Below are positions 1 to 9,075 of a DNA stretch of 64,000 bases, piece by piece. The DNA is from Phycisphaeraceae bacterium. GTDB taxonomy: Bacteria > Planctomycetota > Phycisphaerae > Phycisphaerales > UBA1924. Made by a program: the position numbers and the translations under genes. A model generated the notes under the pieces. That model did no database searches. It saw only the letters and a list, made by a program, of their open reading frames with translations, and was not told the origin of the DNA. Position 1 is the stretch's first letter. Each line of letters opens with the position of its first letter. The DNA is taken from assembly GCA_019636495.1 (NCBI GenBank), contig JAHBXL010000009.1, positions 62,001 to 126,000 of the forward strand, in the 5' to 3' direction.

Positions 1-49
1 GGACCGCGCTGCGGCGGTTCAAACCGCGGCCGCACCCGCCGCGGGATGA

Positions 50-1018
50 TCAGTTCACCCGGTTCTCGATCTTCCCGCTGTTGCGGTAGGCCTTGACGAT
101 TCGCACAACCTCCTCGGCGACTGCCATCTGCGCCTGGTCGGTCGAAGCGCCGACATGGTGCGTGCCATAGACGCCCGACAGCGCGGCGGTGGGCGTCGAG
201 TAACTGCACTTGGCCTCGCCCGGCTCGTCGGCGAACACATCGAGGCCCGCGCGAATTCCCTTGCTCTGCACCGCTTCTCGCAGCGCGGCCTCATCCACAA
301 CGCTGCCGCGCGAGGTGTTGATGAAGTATGCCCCCGGCTTCATCGCGGCGAAGAACTCGGCGTTGCACATCCGCTCCGACTCGGAGTTCGCCGCGACGTG
401 CAGGCTGACGGCATCACACTCGGGAAGCATCTTCAGCAGGTCGGCCCGCGTGTGCCCGCCATAGCGCACGCCCAGATCCTGGGCACGGAGAGGGTTCATG
501 TTGAGCGAGTGCGCGATGACGTGCATGTCGAAGGCCATGGCGCGCTTCTTGACCTCGCGCGCGATCGCCCCGACGCCGATCAGGCCCAGCGTCATGCCCT
601 TCAGGCCGCGGGCTTTGGAGTAGACGCCCTTGTTCCATTGCCCCGCGCGGAGTTCGGCGACCTGGTCGGGAATGCGCCGGTCGAGACACACCAGAAGCCC
701 CACGACCAGTTCCGCAACGGCGACCGCGTTCATGCCGGGGCAGTTACACACCGCAATACCCTTGGCGGCGGCGGCGGCGCAATCGATGCTGTCGTAGCCC
801 GCGCCTGCGCGGATGACCAACTTGAGCGACTTGGCGTTGGCGAACGCCGCGCCGGGGACCTTCTTGCCGCGAACAACCAGCACCTGCGGATCAAGTTGTT
901 CGATCGCCGCGCCGAGGTTCTGCGGCGTGACATCCGGGTTGCTGGTGACCTGGCAGCCGAGGCCGGTCAGGCCGTCGATGCCCTGCTTTTCGAACTTGTC
1001 GGCGATGAGCACGCGCAC
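50..1018 (-). CDS. D-isomer 2-hydroxyacid dehydrogenase, phosphoglycerate dehydrogenase-like
   Basis: This 322-residue protein is an NAD-dependent D-2-hydroxyacid dehydrogenase resembling 3-phosphoglycerate dehydrogenase, the first enzyme of serine synthesis. The Rossmann motif reads GLIGVGAIA. The catalytic triad of the family is visible: Arg in NTSRGSVVDE, Glu in FADEPGE and His in GTHHVGAST. The protein ends just after the catalytic domain (GKIENRVN), so it lacks the C-terminal ACT domain of serine-regulated SerA enzymes. I chose the GTG start because AAAGGAG sits a few bases upstream; the frame stays open further upstream without a convincing site. It lies 53 nt downstream of the fucosidase and is probably in the same transcript. 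A role with another 2-hydroxyacid, for example in sugar-acid use, is equally possible. Confidence 0.85.
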   Translation of the reverse strand: MRVLIADKFEKQGIDGLTGLGCQVTSNPDVTPQNLGAAIEQLDPQVLVVRGKKVPGAAFANAKSLKLVIRAGAGYDSIDCAAAAAKGIAVCNCPGMNAVAVAELVVGLLVCLDRRIPDQVAELRAGQWNKGVYSKARGLKGMTLGLIGVGAIAREVKKRAMAFDMHVIAHSLNMNPLRAQDLGVRYGGHTRADLLKMLPECDAVSLHVAANSESERMCNAEFFAAMKPGAYFINTSRGSVVDEAALREAVQSKGIRAGLDVFADEPGEAKCSYSTPTAALSGVYGTHHVGASTDQAQMAVAEEVVRIVKAYRNSGKIENRVN

Positions 1019-1071
1019 GGAGAGACTCCTTTCGGGAAGTGTAGTCGGCGAGGGCCGAGACTCGCGCGGGC

Positions 1072-3144
1072 TCAGTGCTCGTGCACGAGCCACGCTGCCC
1101 GGAGTTCCTCGCGTTTGCCGCCCGCCTCCCCCAACTCGCGGATGGAGACCTTGAGGTCGCACCCGCCCCAGTTCTCGAAGAACGCGACATGCATCGGGTG
1201 CAGGCCCGCGGCGAGCGCGATCGTGCCGCGCTCGGCCTTGAAACTGTGCGGCTTGTCGTTGTCCACCACCAGCGTCTCGCCGATCCACAGGCGGCTGCCA
1301 TCATCCGAGGCGGTGGTGAACTCGTAGACCGCGGTCCGCGGCACGCGGATCAGCCCCGCGTAGACCACCCCCCAGTGCTTCTCGCGCGGCTGGACATGCT
1401 TGAGGCCGAAGTCGGGCACCACTTTGGTCTGGCGCGGCGACATCTCAGCCAGTGCATCGACGCTCTGGATGTCGCCGGTGTCCCATGTGAAGATCTGCGA
1501 GCGAAGGCCGGGCGCGGAGTTCGCGGGGGTGACAGGCGACCGCGGCGGGACACGCTGGAATGAGCGCGAGGCGACTGGGCTGACGAGGCGGCCGCCGCGG
1601 AAGCAGGCGGCGCGGATGGTTGCGCTGCGATCGAGGGTGATCGGGGCGGCGATCGGCGAGTCGGCCGCGGGATCGGATCCGTCGAGTGTGTAGCGAATCT
1701 CGACGCGGTCACGGTTACTCGAGACCGTTACGGGGAGAGATTCGATGAAGATGTCCGCCGCGGCGCTGATCGTGGGTGGAACAGCGACGTCGGCCGACCC
1801 GTGCAGGGTGAGTCGAACAACCGTCACATCATCGCGCCGATCGCGCTCGGCATGACTCACGACGATGTCGTCACCGGCGCGGTGAACCGGGAATGACCGG
1901 CTCGTTCGACCGCCGAGCACATGCGCGGACTGCGGTACCGGCTCGTTGTAGATCCCCGGGGCGATGATCGGGCGGTCCGCGGGCCAGTCGAAGACGTGCA
2001 GGAACAAGACCGTGCGGCCATCGGGCTCGGGCCTGGTGGTGCACCGCCCCCACGGCAGACGGCCCGCGGGGAAGGGGCTTGCGCGCGTGCCGCGGATTGA
2101 CTCGCTGTTGACTTTCCACCACTCGCCGATCTCGGTGAGGCGGTTGACGGATTCGGGCGGGATCTCGCCCGTCCCGGTGGGGCCGATGTTGAGCAGGAAG
2201 TTCCCGCCCTTGCTGGCGATGTCAACGAGGTTGCGAACAAGCGTGGTGGTGCTCTTGAAGTTCTTGTCGGCGCGGTTGTAGCCCCAGTGGTCGTTCATCG
2301 TCATGCACGTCTCCCAGTCAAAGCCGGGATCGCTGTCGGGGATGAACTGCTCGGGGGTGGCGTAGTCGCCGAGCATGCCGGACTCGGTGTCGAGACCATG
2401 ATCGCCGCCGGCGCGGCCGATGCGGCTGTTGACGATGATGTCCGGGGCGAGCGACCGCACGTACGCCTCCAGGTCGCGCCCGCGGTCATCGTTCCAGTTG
2501 CCCTCCCACTGCCCATCGAACCACAGCACGCCGATGTCGCCGTAGTTGGTCAGCAGTTCGCGCAGTTGCGCCTTCATGTAGACCACGTAGCGCTCGAAGT
2601 CCGCCCCCTCGGTCGGCCGGTCGGTCTCCCATTCCCGGCGCGGCAGGTAGTCGGGGTGGTGCCAGTCCATGATCGAGTAGTACCAGCCGATGCGCAGGCC
2701 GTGCCGGCGGCAGGCATCGGCCATCTCGCGCATGATGTCGCCCTTGAAGGGCGTGGACATGACGTCGAACTCGGTGTGCGCCGAATCGAACAGGCAGAAG
2801 CCGTCGTGGTGCTTGGTGGTGATGACGATGTAACCCATGCCCGCGTTCTTCGCCGCGAGCACGACCGCATCGGCGTCAAACTTGACAGGGTTGAACCTCT
2901 CCAGCAGGGGTTGGTACTCAGCGAGCGGGATCTGCGCGCTGGAACGGAGCCACTCGCCGTAGTGCGTCTTGCCGCCCCACTCCCCTCCGGGCACTGCGTA
3001 CAGACCCCAGTGGATGAACATGCCGAATCGGGCCTCGCGCCACCAGGCCATGCGGCCATCTGATGGGCTGCCGATCGCCTGCGACGCGCACGCCACCACG
3101 GCCAACAGAAGTCCTATGCGACTTATAGGCCCTATAGGTCTCAT
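1072..3144 (-). CDS. Secreted alpha-L-fucosidase (GH29) with CHB_HEX_C-like and PA14 domains
   Basis: This 690-residue exoglycosidase should release terminal alpha-L-fucose outside the cytoplasm. A signal peptide covers about residues 1-25. The GH29 domain follows (FGMFIHWGLY at 40-49, KHHDGF at 111-116), and the predicted nucleophile is Asp210 in VLWFDGQ. After about residue 450 comes a small beta domain of the chitobiase C-terminal type (YTLDGSDP), then a PA14 domain at roughly 545-675 (TTASDDGSRLWI), usually carbohydrate binding. The start codon is one base after the stop of the upstream esterase gene, which implies translational coupling. The first ten codons include three ATA isoleucine codons, rare in such GC-rich DNA. 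The family assignment is firm; the exact linkage cleaved is not known. Confidence 0.95.
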   Translation of the reverse strand: MRPIGPISRIGLLLAVVACASQAIGSPSDGRMAWWREARFGMFIHWGLYAVPGGEWGGKTHYGEWLRSSAQIPLAEYQPLLERFNPVKFDADAVVLAAKNAGMGYIVITTKHHDGFCLFDSAHTEFDVMSTPFKGDIMREMADACRRHGLRIGWYYSIMDWHHPDYLPRREWETDRPTEGADFERYVVYMKAQLRELLTNYGDIGVLWFDGQWEGNWNDDRGRDLEAYVRSLAPDIIVNSRIGRAGGDHGLDTESGMLGDYATPEQFIPDSDPGFDWETCMTMNDHWGYNRADKNFKSTTTLVRNLVDIASKGGNFLLNIGPTGTGEIPPESVNRLTEIGEWWKVNSESIRGTRASPFPAGRLPWGRCTTRPEPDGRTVLFLHVFDWPADRPIIAPGIYNEPVPQSAHVLGGRTSRSFPVHRAGDDIVVSHAERDRRDDVTVVRLTLHGSADVAVPPTISAAADIFIESLPVTVSSNRDRVEIRYTLDGSDPAADSPIAAPITLDRSATIRAACFRGGRLVSPVASRSFQRVPPRSPVTPANSAPGLRSQIFTWDTGDIQSVDALAEMSPRQTKVVPDFGLKHVQPREKHWGVVYAGLIRVPRTAVYEFTTASDDGSRLWIGETLVVDNDKPHSFKAERGTIALAAGLHPMHVAFFENWGGCDLKVSIRELGEAGGKREELRAAWLVHEH

Positions 3145-3145
3145 C

Positions 3146-6100
3146 CTATCTCAACTCCCGGATGTAGATGTTCGCAAACTGCACCGGGCTGCCGTGAGCC
3201 TGCAGCGCGATCGGCCCCTCACGCGCCACGCCGGGCAACTGCGCGTTCTCGATCACCGTCTTGCCGTTCAGCACGACCGTCAGACGGTCGCCCTTCATGG
3301 TGATCTCGAACCGGTTCCATCGGCCGATGGGCGCATCGGCGACCTCGCGCGGCGTCACACCCGCACAGACCTCGGGCGGCATGTTCGAGTCGGTGCGGTA
3401 GCCGTGCACCTCGCCCGAGCCGATGGGCCAGCACCACATGTTCACCTGACTCTTGCTGCTGCCGCGGAGATAGATGCCGCTGTCGCCCGCATCCTTCACT
3501 CGCTGGGTCTTCTGCTTGCCGTTCTCATCCAGCACATAGTCCCCGCTGGGCGAGACAATCGGGAGTTCAGCGTCCTTTGCCTCTCCGGTCCACCGCCAAT
3601 CGCAGATGAGCACGAAGTCGCTGTACGACTTCTCGCTCCACAGGTCGCCCTCGGCCATGCCATCGAAGTTCAGCGTCCAGTCCTTGGCGGTCCAATGCCC
3701 GACGTGCTGCGGCTCGACCTTCCACCCCGCGAGGTCGATGCCGTTGTAGAGGGAGATGAAGCCCTCGTCCGCGCGCGCGACTTGGTCCGGATGAATTGAA
3801 ATCGCAGGCGGCAGTTCCTTGATGCGGATGCGGCGGAAATCCACCGGCGAGCCCTCCGACTCAAGGCAGATGTACCCCTTCCGCGGCGAGATGTCTCTCC
3901 CACGCGTCACCACCTTGCCGTTCACGGCGAGCGTGATCTCCCCGTTGTTGCAGGTCACGCGGTAGTGGTTCCACAGCGGAGCGCGGTTGGCGCGCTTCTC
4001 GGTCGGGAAGGCCCTGTCGCCGCCGCGGCCGTTCTCCGGCGTCATCTTCGCGCCGTGGATGGGGAAAATGTCGCCGTCGCTGGTGTACCAGTCGCCCTCG
4101 AGGCCGTCCATGACCTGGACTTCGACGCTTCGCGTGAACGGCTGGCCGCGGGCGGTCAGCGCATCGCTCCACACGAACAGTCCGGCGTTGCCGCCGGACT
4201 TCAGGTGGCGGTACTCCAGTTCAAGGACGAAGTTCTCGTACATCCGCTGGGTGCGCAGCACGCCCGTCGGAAAACCCGAGCAGGCAATGACCGGCTCGCC
4301 GAAATCGTCGCTCCCGATGGTCCACGTGCTCGGGGCGCAGTTGACATTCACCCACCCCGAGAGGTCGCGCCCGTTGAAGAGGTCGACGAACCCGTCTTCA
4401 CGGGTGCGGTAGCCCTGCATCTCGTCGTCGTTGCTCGGCGGCGGGAGCGACTCATCCCAGTACTCGCTGCGGAAACTCGAGGCAGGGAGCCCCGCGGCGT
4501 TGAACAGTGTCGGCGTCGGGACGTTCTCCCACCCGTAGCGCACCGCGACCGGCCGGGGCACGCGCGGGTGGCTCAGTACCACCGTGCCGCCATCGATCTT
4601 GGCGCGAGCGCGAAAGTACTTCTGGTCTTCCGCGGCGATCCAGAAACCGCGCAGTTCGCCGCGAGCGACGAGGCCGCCGTCAACATGGTCGAACTCGACG
4701 CGGAGTGTGTCGCCCTCCTTCCGCGCGGTGCGAAACATGGGCCCGGAGGTCGTGATCTTTTTGCCGTACGTGCCGCCCAGCGCCCATCGGGCCAGCCGCT
4801 CGCCGACGGTCCTCTTGTTGCGGGGGTGAATATCGGATGCATCGCCGATGTCGAGCGTAACGACCATGCCCGTGTTGGGCGTGCTCATTGCGGTGCGCTG
4901 CGCATCGCGCAGCGCGGCGGCCCGCCCCGCAGGGCCGGAGTAGTTGAACGGCGCGATCTGCACGTAATAGAACGGCAGTTCCGTCTTCGCGCCCGCGCCG
5001 GCCCACTGCGCGCGCCAGTCGAGGATGAGCGATGGGAACAGGCGGCTGTACTGCTCGGCGCGCCCCACATTGCTCTCTCCCTGGTACCAGATCACGCCAC
5101 GCAGCGGGAAGCCTGCGATCGGCGCAATCATGCCGTTGAAAAGCACACTTGCCGTGTGCGGCGTGATGCCCACATCGGCCGGTCGTGCCAAGAGCGCGGC
5201 GGCCGCCGCGCCCTTGAACATCCGCCACTCGCCCGCGAGCGGCACGCGCGGGCCGCCCTCCGATGCGCTGCGCAGGACCATCTGCTCGGCCTGACCGTTG
5301 ATGCCCCCGGGACCGGCCGTGTCGAGCATGCGAACGGCGATGATGTTCCGCCCCGGGCGCAGCGTGCCCTCCGGCACCGCGTACTTCCGCGCAACGTTCC
5401 ACTGGTTGTCCGCGTGCGTTGCGCCCACGTGCACGCCGTTGACCCATGCGTCGTCGTAGTCGTCGATCGGCCCGAGTTCCAGCACCGCGCCCGCCGCGGC
5501 GAGTTCGGCGGGCGCTTCGATCTCGCGCCGGTAATAGACCACGCCGTCGAAGTCGCCGAGCCCGTCGCCGCGCTCGCCCCAGGTGCCGGGCAATGCGGCT
5601 CGGGGCCAGGCGGAGTCGTCAAAGTCGTTCGCATTCCATTGCGGGGCGATGCGGCTGGCGCGATCGAGGCTGTTCCACCACGCTCCGCGGCGCGTGCGGA
5701 TCGCCTGCTCGCGCGCGCCGGGGTCTTTGCCGACCGCATCGAGGAAGTCGAGGGCATCGTTGAACTCGCCGAACGCGCGGAGGCCCGCCGTGCTCATCCA
5801 CGACTCGGCGGGCGTGCCGCCCCAGTCGGCGGCGATCAGGCCGATGGGCACATCGCCGAGTTGCTCCCGCAGCGCGAGCGCGAAGTAGTACCCGACCGCG
5901 CTGAAGTTCTTCGCCACTTCCGGGGAACACGCCGACCACGAGCCGTTGACATCCAGGCGCGGGTGCGCGGAGATCGTGTTCTCCACGGTGAACATGCGGA
6001 TCGCCGGGTGGTTCGCCGCGGCGATGGCCGCCTCGGCGTTCTCGGTCGCGGCGAGCGGCCACTCCATGTTCGATTGGCCGCTGCACAGCCAGACCTCGCC

Positions 6101-6409
6101 GAGCAGGACGTTCGAGAGCACGATGGTGTTGTCGCCCGACACCGTGAGCGTGTGGGGCCCGCCCGCCGCGCCGGTCGGCAACAGGAGCCGGAAGCGGCCC
6201 TGCGTATCCGCCTCGGCTTCCACGGCGATCGCCGACCACGATCCCTTGGCGCGGACCATCTCCCCCGGCCGCGCCCAGCCCCAGATGACCGCATCGGTCT
6301 GCTGCTGCACGACCATGTTGCTGCCGAAGATCGTGGGTAAGCGCACGTCCGCCGCGCACATCGCCGCGCTCGCCAACACCGCCAGTACCGCCAGACTCGT
6401 GCGACCCAT
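3146..6409 (-). CDS. Sialate O-acetylesterase fused to two DUF1080 domains
   Basis: This is a 1,087-residue secreted protein with a signal peptide over about residues 1-20. The N-terminal two thirds is an SGNH carbohydrate esterase of the sialate O-acetylesterase family, with the nucleophile motif SGQSNMEW (Ser113) and the family block GVIWYQGESN. A beta-sandwich insertion (VYYRREIEAP, AWVNGVHVG) interrupts it, as is usual. Two tandem DUF1080 domains (3-keto-disaccharide hydrolase/concanavalin-like fold) follow at about 670-870 (FVDLFNGRDLSGW) and 883-1087 (FISLYNGIDLAGW). DUF1080 is strongly expanded in planctomycetes. The start is supported by GGAGAGG upstream. It is the first gene of a likely operon with the fucosidase, which suggests deacetylation and trimming of a fucosylated, acetylated glycan. 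The substrate is inferred. Confidence 0.93.
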   Translation of the reverse strand: MGRTSLAVLAVLASAAMCAADVRLPTIFGSNMVVQQQTDAVIWGWARPGEMVRAKGSWSAIAVEAEADTQGRFRLLLPTGAAGGPHTLTVSGDNTIVLSNVLLGEVWLCSGQSNMEWPLAATENAEAAIAAANHPAIRMFTVENTISAHPRLDVNGSWSACSPEVAKNFSAVGYYFALALREQLGDVPIGLIAADWGGTPAESWMSTAGLRAFGEFNDALDFLDAVGKDPGAREQAIRTRRGAWWNSLDRASRIAPQWNANDFDDSAWPRAALPGTWGERGDGLGDFDGVVYYRREIEAPAELAAAGAVLELGPIDDYDDAWVNGVHVGATHADNQWNVARKYAVPEGTLRPGRNIIAVRMLDTAGPGGINGQAEQMVLRSASEGGPRVPLAGEWRMFKGAAAAALLARPADVGITPHTASVLFNGMIAPIAGFPLRGVIWYQGESNVGRAEQYSRLFPSLILDWRAQWAGAGAKTELPFYYVQIAPFNYSGPAGRAAALRDAQRTAMSTPNTGMVVTLDIGDASDIHPRNKRTVGERLARWALGGTYGKKITTSGPMFRTARKEGDTLRVEFDHVDGGLVARGELRGFWIAAEDQKYFRARAKIDGGTVVLSHPRVPRPVAVRYGWENVPTPTLFNAAGLPASSFRSEYWDESLPPPSNDDEMQGYRTREDGFVDLFNGRDLSGWVNVNCAPSTWTIGSDDFGEPVIACSGFPTGVLRTQRMYENFVLELEYRHLKSGGNAGLFVWSDALTARGQPFTRSVEVQVMDGLEGDWYTSDGDIFPIHGAKMTPENGRGGDRAFPTEKRANRAPLWNHYRVTCNNGEITLAVNGKVVTRGRDISPRKGYICLESEGSPVDFRRIRIKELPPAISIHPDQVARADEGFISLYNGIDLAGWKVEPQHVGHWTAKDWTLNFDGMAEGDLWSEKSYSDFVLICDWRWTGEAKDAELPIVSPSGDYVLDENGKQKTQRVKDAGDSGIYLRGSSKSQVNMWCWPIGSGEVHGYRTDSNMPPEVCAGVTPREVADAPIGRWNRFEITMKGDRLTVVLNGKTVIENAQLPGVAREGPIALQAHGSPVQFANIYIRELR

Positions 6410-6469
6410 GGGCCTCTCCGTATGAACTCCCCGGCCCTCCGCTCAGAGTGTACCGCAAGCAGGCGGCGT

Positions 6470-7795
6470 TCAGACGCTGCCGGTCTCCTGCTCCCAGAGC
6501 AGTTTCGCGGAAGGATCCTTGCCGCGGAGCGCGAACCAGAGCATCGCCAGCGCGGACATGGCCGAGCGCTCGCGGACATCATCGCGCCCGCCGGGAATTC
6601 GGAACGCGCGCGACGACACACGTGCGCCGGAATGCTCTCGCTTCGCCAAACCGACATGCACAGTGCCGACCGGCTTCTCGGCGGTGCCGCCATCGGGGCC
6701 GGCGATGCCGGTAATGGACACGCACCAATCCGCCCCGGTTCGCTCCACCCCTCCCGCGGCCATCTCGCGGGCGCACTCCGCGCTCACCGCGCCGTGCGCG
6801 TCGAGCGTCTCGGAACGTACGCCAACCAGCGACTGCTTGAGCGCGTTGGTATAGGTGACGAATCCGCCTGCAAACGCCGCCGACGAGCCCGGCACCGCCG
6901 TCAACTGCGCGCCCAGCAGCCCGCCCGTGCACGACTCCACCGTCGCAAACATCTGCGTGCGAGCCTTCAGAGCGTCGAGCACCGCCGCGGCAAGCGTGAC
7001 CTCGCCGGTCGCGAAGACGTGCTCGCCCATGGCATCGATGATGCACTGCGCAACTCGATCGACCTCGCTCTCCGCCGCGGCGGGCGGCATCGGCCCGCGG
7101 TAGCGGATGCGCCACGTGAGGATGCCGCCACTGGCTGTGATGCCGACCTGCGGGCTGGCATCGCGCGCCATGATGCCCGGAACGCGCGAGGCGGCCTCGG
7201 CCTCGGGGATGCCGACGAGTTTGAGGAATCGCGTGCGAATGGTCAGGCCGGGCTCGGGCCGCAGTTGCGGCACGACAAGCGACTCCCACATCGGCACAAG
7301 TTCGCCGGGCGGGCCCGGCAGACAGAAGATGTCAGCCTCGGCGCCCTCGACACGGATGCGCGCGAAGAGGCCGGGCGCGGTGCCGAAATCGTTGCGCAGA
7401 CACTGGGCTCGCTCGGGGCGGAGCGCCTGCATCCTCTGGGCGGCGGAGACCTCGCGTCCGCGCGAGCGCAGGCGATCGGAGAGTTGCGCCAGCGCATCGG
7501 GGTCTTCGACGAGTCGATCGCCGAGAACCGCCGCGAGCGCATCGCGCGTCAGGTCGTCATCGGTCGGGCCGAGGCCGCCGGTGGCGATGACCAGCGGCGC
7601 GCGGCTTGCAAGCCGCTTGATCGCGCCGACCAGTGCGCCAAGATCATCGCCGACGGTCGCGTGCTCGACGGTCTCGATGCCGAGTTGCATCAGCCGCGAG
7701 GACAGCAGCCGCGAGTTGGTGTCGAGCGTCTGGCCGCGAACAAGTTCATCGCCGATGGAGAGGATGGCCGCGTGCGCGTGGACGAGCGAGGACAT
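6470..7795 (-). CDS. cinA: CinA-like protein (nicotinamide-nucleotide amidase/pyrophosphatase)
   Basis: This 441-residue protein has the two-domain architecture of CinA. The N-terminal molybdopterin-binding-like COG1058 domain carries IGDELVRGQT (14-23) and TGGLGPTDDD (72-81). The C-terminal PncC-type amidase domain carries ESCTGG (287-292) and GIAGPDGG. In characterised relatives the two domains act on ADP-ribose and on nicotinamide mononucleotide, salvaging NMN to nicotinate mononucleotide. The length is typical. The ATG start gives an N-terminus matching the family. The gene lies 60 nt upstream of the esterase start and 43 nt downstream of the thioredoxin-like gene; none of these neighbours is functionally linked in an obvious way. 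Confidence 0.93.
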   Translation of the reverse strand: MSSLVHAHAAILSIGDELVRGQTLDTNSRLLSSRLMQLGIETVEHATVGDDLGALVGAIKRLASRAPLVIATGGLGPTDDDLTRDALAAVLGDRLVEDPDALAQLSDRLRSRGREVSAAQRMQALRPERAQCLRNDFGTAPGLFARIRVEGAEADIFCLPGPPGELVPMWESLVVPQLRPEPGLTIRTRFLKLVGIPEAEAASRVPGIMARDASPQVGITASGGILTWRIRYRGPMPPAAAESEVDRVAQCIIDAMGEHVFATGEVTLAAAVLDALKARTQMFATVESCTGGLLGAQLTAVPGSSAAFAGGFVTYTNALKQSLVGVRSETLDAHGAVSAECAREMAAGGVERTGADWCVSITGIAGPDGGTAEKPVGTVHVGLAKREHSGARVSSRAFRIPGGRDDVRERSAMSALAMLWFALRGKDPSAKLLWEQETGSV

Positions 7796-7838
7796 GGGCG
7801 CAGATTAGCCGCGTCGCCGGGGCGCCGCCGGGGCGCGA

Positions 7839-8981
7839 TCATCCCTTGGCTTTCCGATAGCGGGCCAGACGCTCGGCGATGCGCTCGCGGGTCGGCCGGT
7901 CCGTCGGACCGTTCAACTCCGCCAGCGCGGCGAGCGCCTCCTCGGCACGGCGGATCGCGCCGTCGATGTCGCCCGTGCGGAACAGTGCAAAGCCGAGCCC
8001 GTCGAGCGTCATCACACGACCAGCGGGGTCGCCGATCTCGTGCGCGCGTTGCGCAAGCCGGAGCGCCAGCGAGCAGTCGGCCTCGGTGGCCGCGTCATTC
8101 CGCAGAACGGTCTCGGCCATCGCGTACAGCACGTAGGCATTGTCTTGCAACTCTCCGGCGAGCAGTTCATCGCCCAACGCGCGGCCGCGCTCCGCATCGG
8201 CCTTCATCATCATGCGGAAGCGGTTTCGCTGGATGACGCCGCGAGCCGACGGCTCGCCCTCGATCTGCAGCAGTTCGTCGAGCAGTTTGATCGCCTCGGC
8301 TTCCTTGCCGCCGTTCTCGAGCAGCCCCGCGCGGGCGAACAACTCGTCCTTTCTGGCCTTGATCTTGGCGGCCTCCGCCTCCGCCGCGGCGTGTGCACGG
8401 GCGTCGAAGTCGCCCGAGAGGACCTTCTCCAGCACATCGTCGAGCCCGCGGCCCGGGTTGCCGATCCACGCCACACGCCCGTGACCATCAACTACGAACG
8501 ACGTGGGAATCGACCGGCGGCCCGCCGGCTCCATCCACGCGCGAACCATCTCGCCATCGGCGTCCGACGCGACGCCGTACGCCATCGCGGCGCCCTGCTC
8601 CTCAACGAAGCGCCGGGCGACGGCGATGCGTTCGCCCGCATCTCCGGCGCGCTCCCACGCGCTGACGCCGATGATCGTCACCCTATCCTTGTGCTCTTCC
8701 TGGAGTCTGGTCAGGTGCGGGATCGCCGCGCGGCAGGGACCACACCACGTCGCCCAGAACTCGATGACGTAGACGCGCCCGCTCTCCATTCGGCGCACAG
8801 GCTCGCCCTTGATCCAAGACAGGCCCGCCAGCGGCGGTGCATCGTCGCCAACGGCCAGCCGCCTCACAACCGCCTCACGCGGCGCGGGAACCGGCACCGC
8901 GTCCTGCGACCGGGCGGGCGACACCACGCTCGCGACGAGAATGACCGCCGCGACACAACCACGAAGCACATCGATATTCAT
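7839..8981 (-). CDS. TlpA-like thiol-disulfide oxidoreductase, exported, with helical C-terminal half
   Basis: The 380-residue product starts with a signal peptide (residues 1-25, ending ARSQ). A TlpA/ResA-type thioredoxin domain follows, with the redox motif WCGPC (Cys80, Cys83) and the cis-proline strand SIPTSFVV. It should act outside the cytoplasmic membrane as a dithiol reductase or isomerase. The last 170 residues are alpha-helical and TPR-like (DELFARAGLLENGGKEAEAIKLL), a combination seen in several planctomycete redoxins. I selected the ATG that begins the signal peptide. The reading frame extends 38 codons further upstream without hydrophobic character, and no good Shine-Dalgarno sequence distinguishes the two. 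The redox partner is unknown. Confidence 0.88.
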   Translation of the reverse strand: MNIDVLRGCVAAVILVASVVSPARSQDAVPVPAPREAVVRRLAVGDDAPPLAGLSWIKGEPVRRMESGRVYVIEFWATWCGPCRAAIPHLTRLQEEHKDRVTIIGVSAWERAGDAGERIAVARRFVEEQGAAMAYGVASDADGEMVRAWMEPAGRRSIPTSFVVDGHGRVAWIGNPGRGLDDVLEKVLSGDFDARAHAAAEAEAAKIKARKDELFARAGLLENGGKEAEAIKLLDELLQIEGEPSARGVIQRNRFRMMMKADAERGRALGDELLAGELQDNAYVLYAMAETVLRNDAATEADCSLALRLAQRAHEIGDPAGRVMTLDGLGFALFRTGDIDGAIRRAEEALAALAELNGPTDRPTRERIAERLARYRKAKG

Positions 8982-9075
8982 GCCCAACACTAACCGATGA
9001 ACCGAGTCGCGGCGGCGAAACGCGCGAGATTCTGCGGCGCGCGGGGTCCGAGAACTCGGCGTGCTTCCCAGTCTC

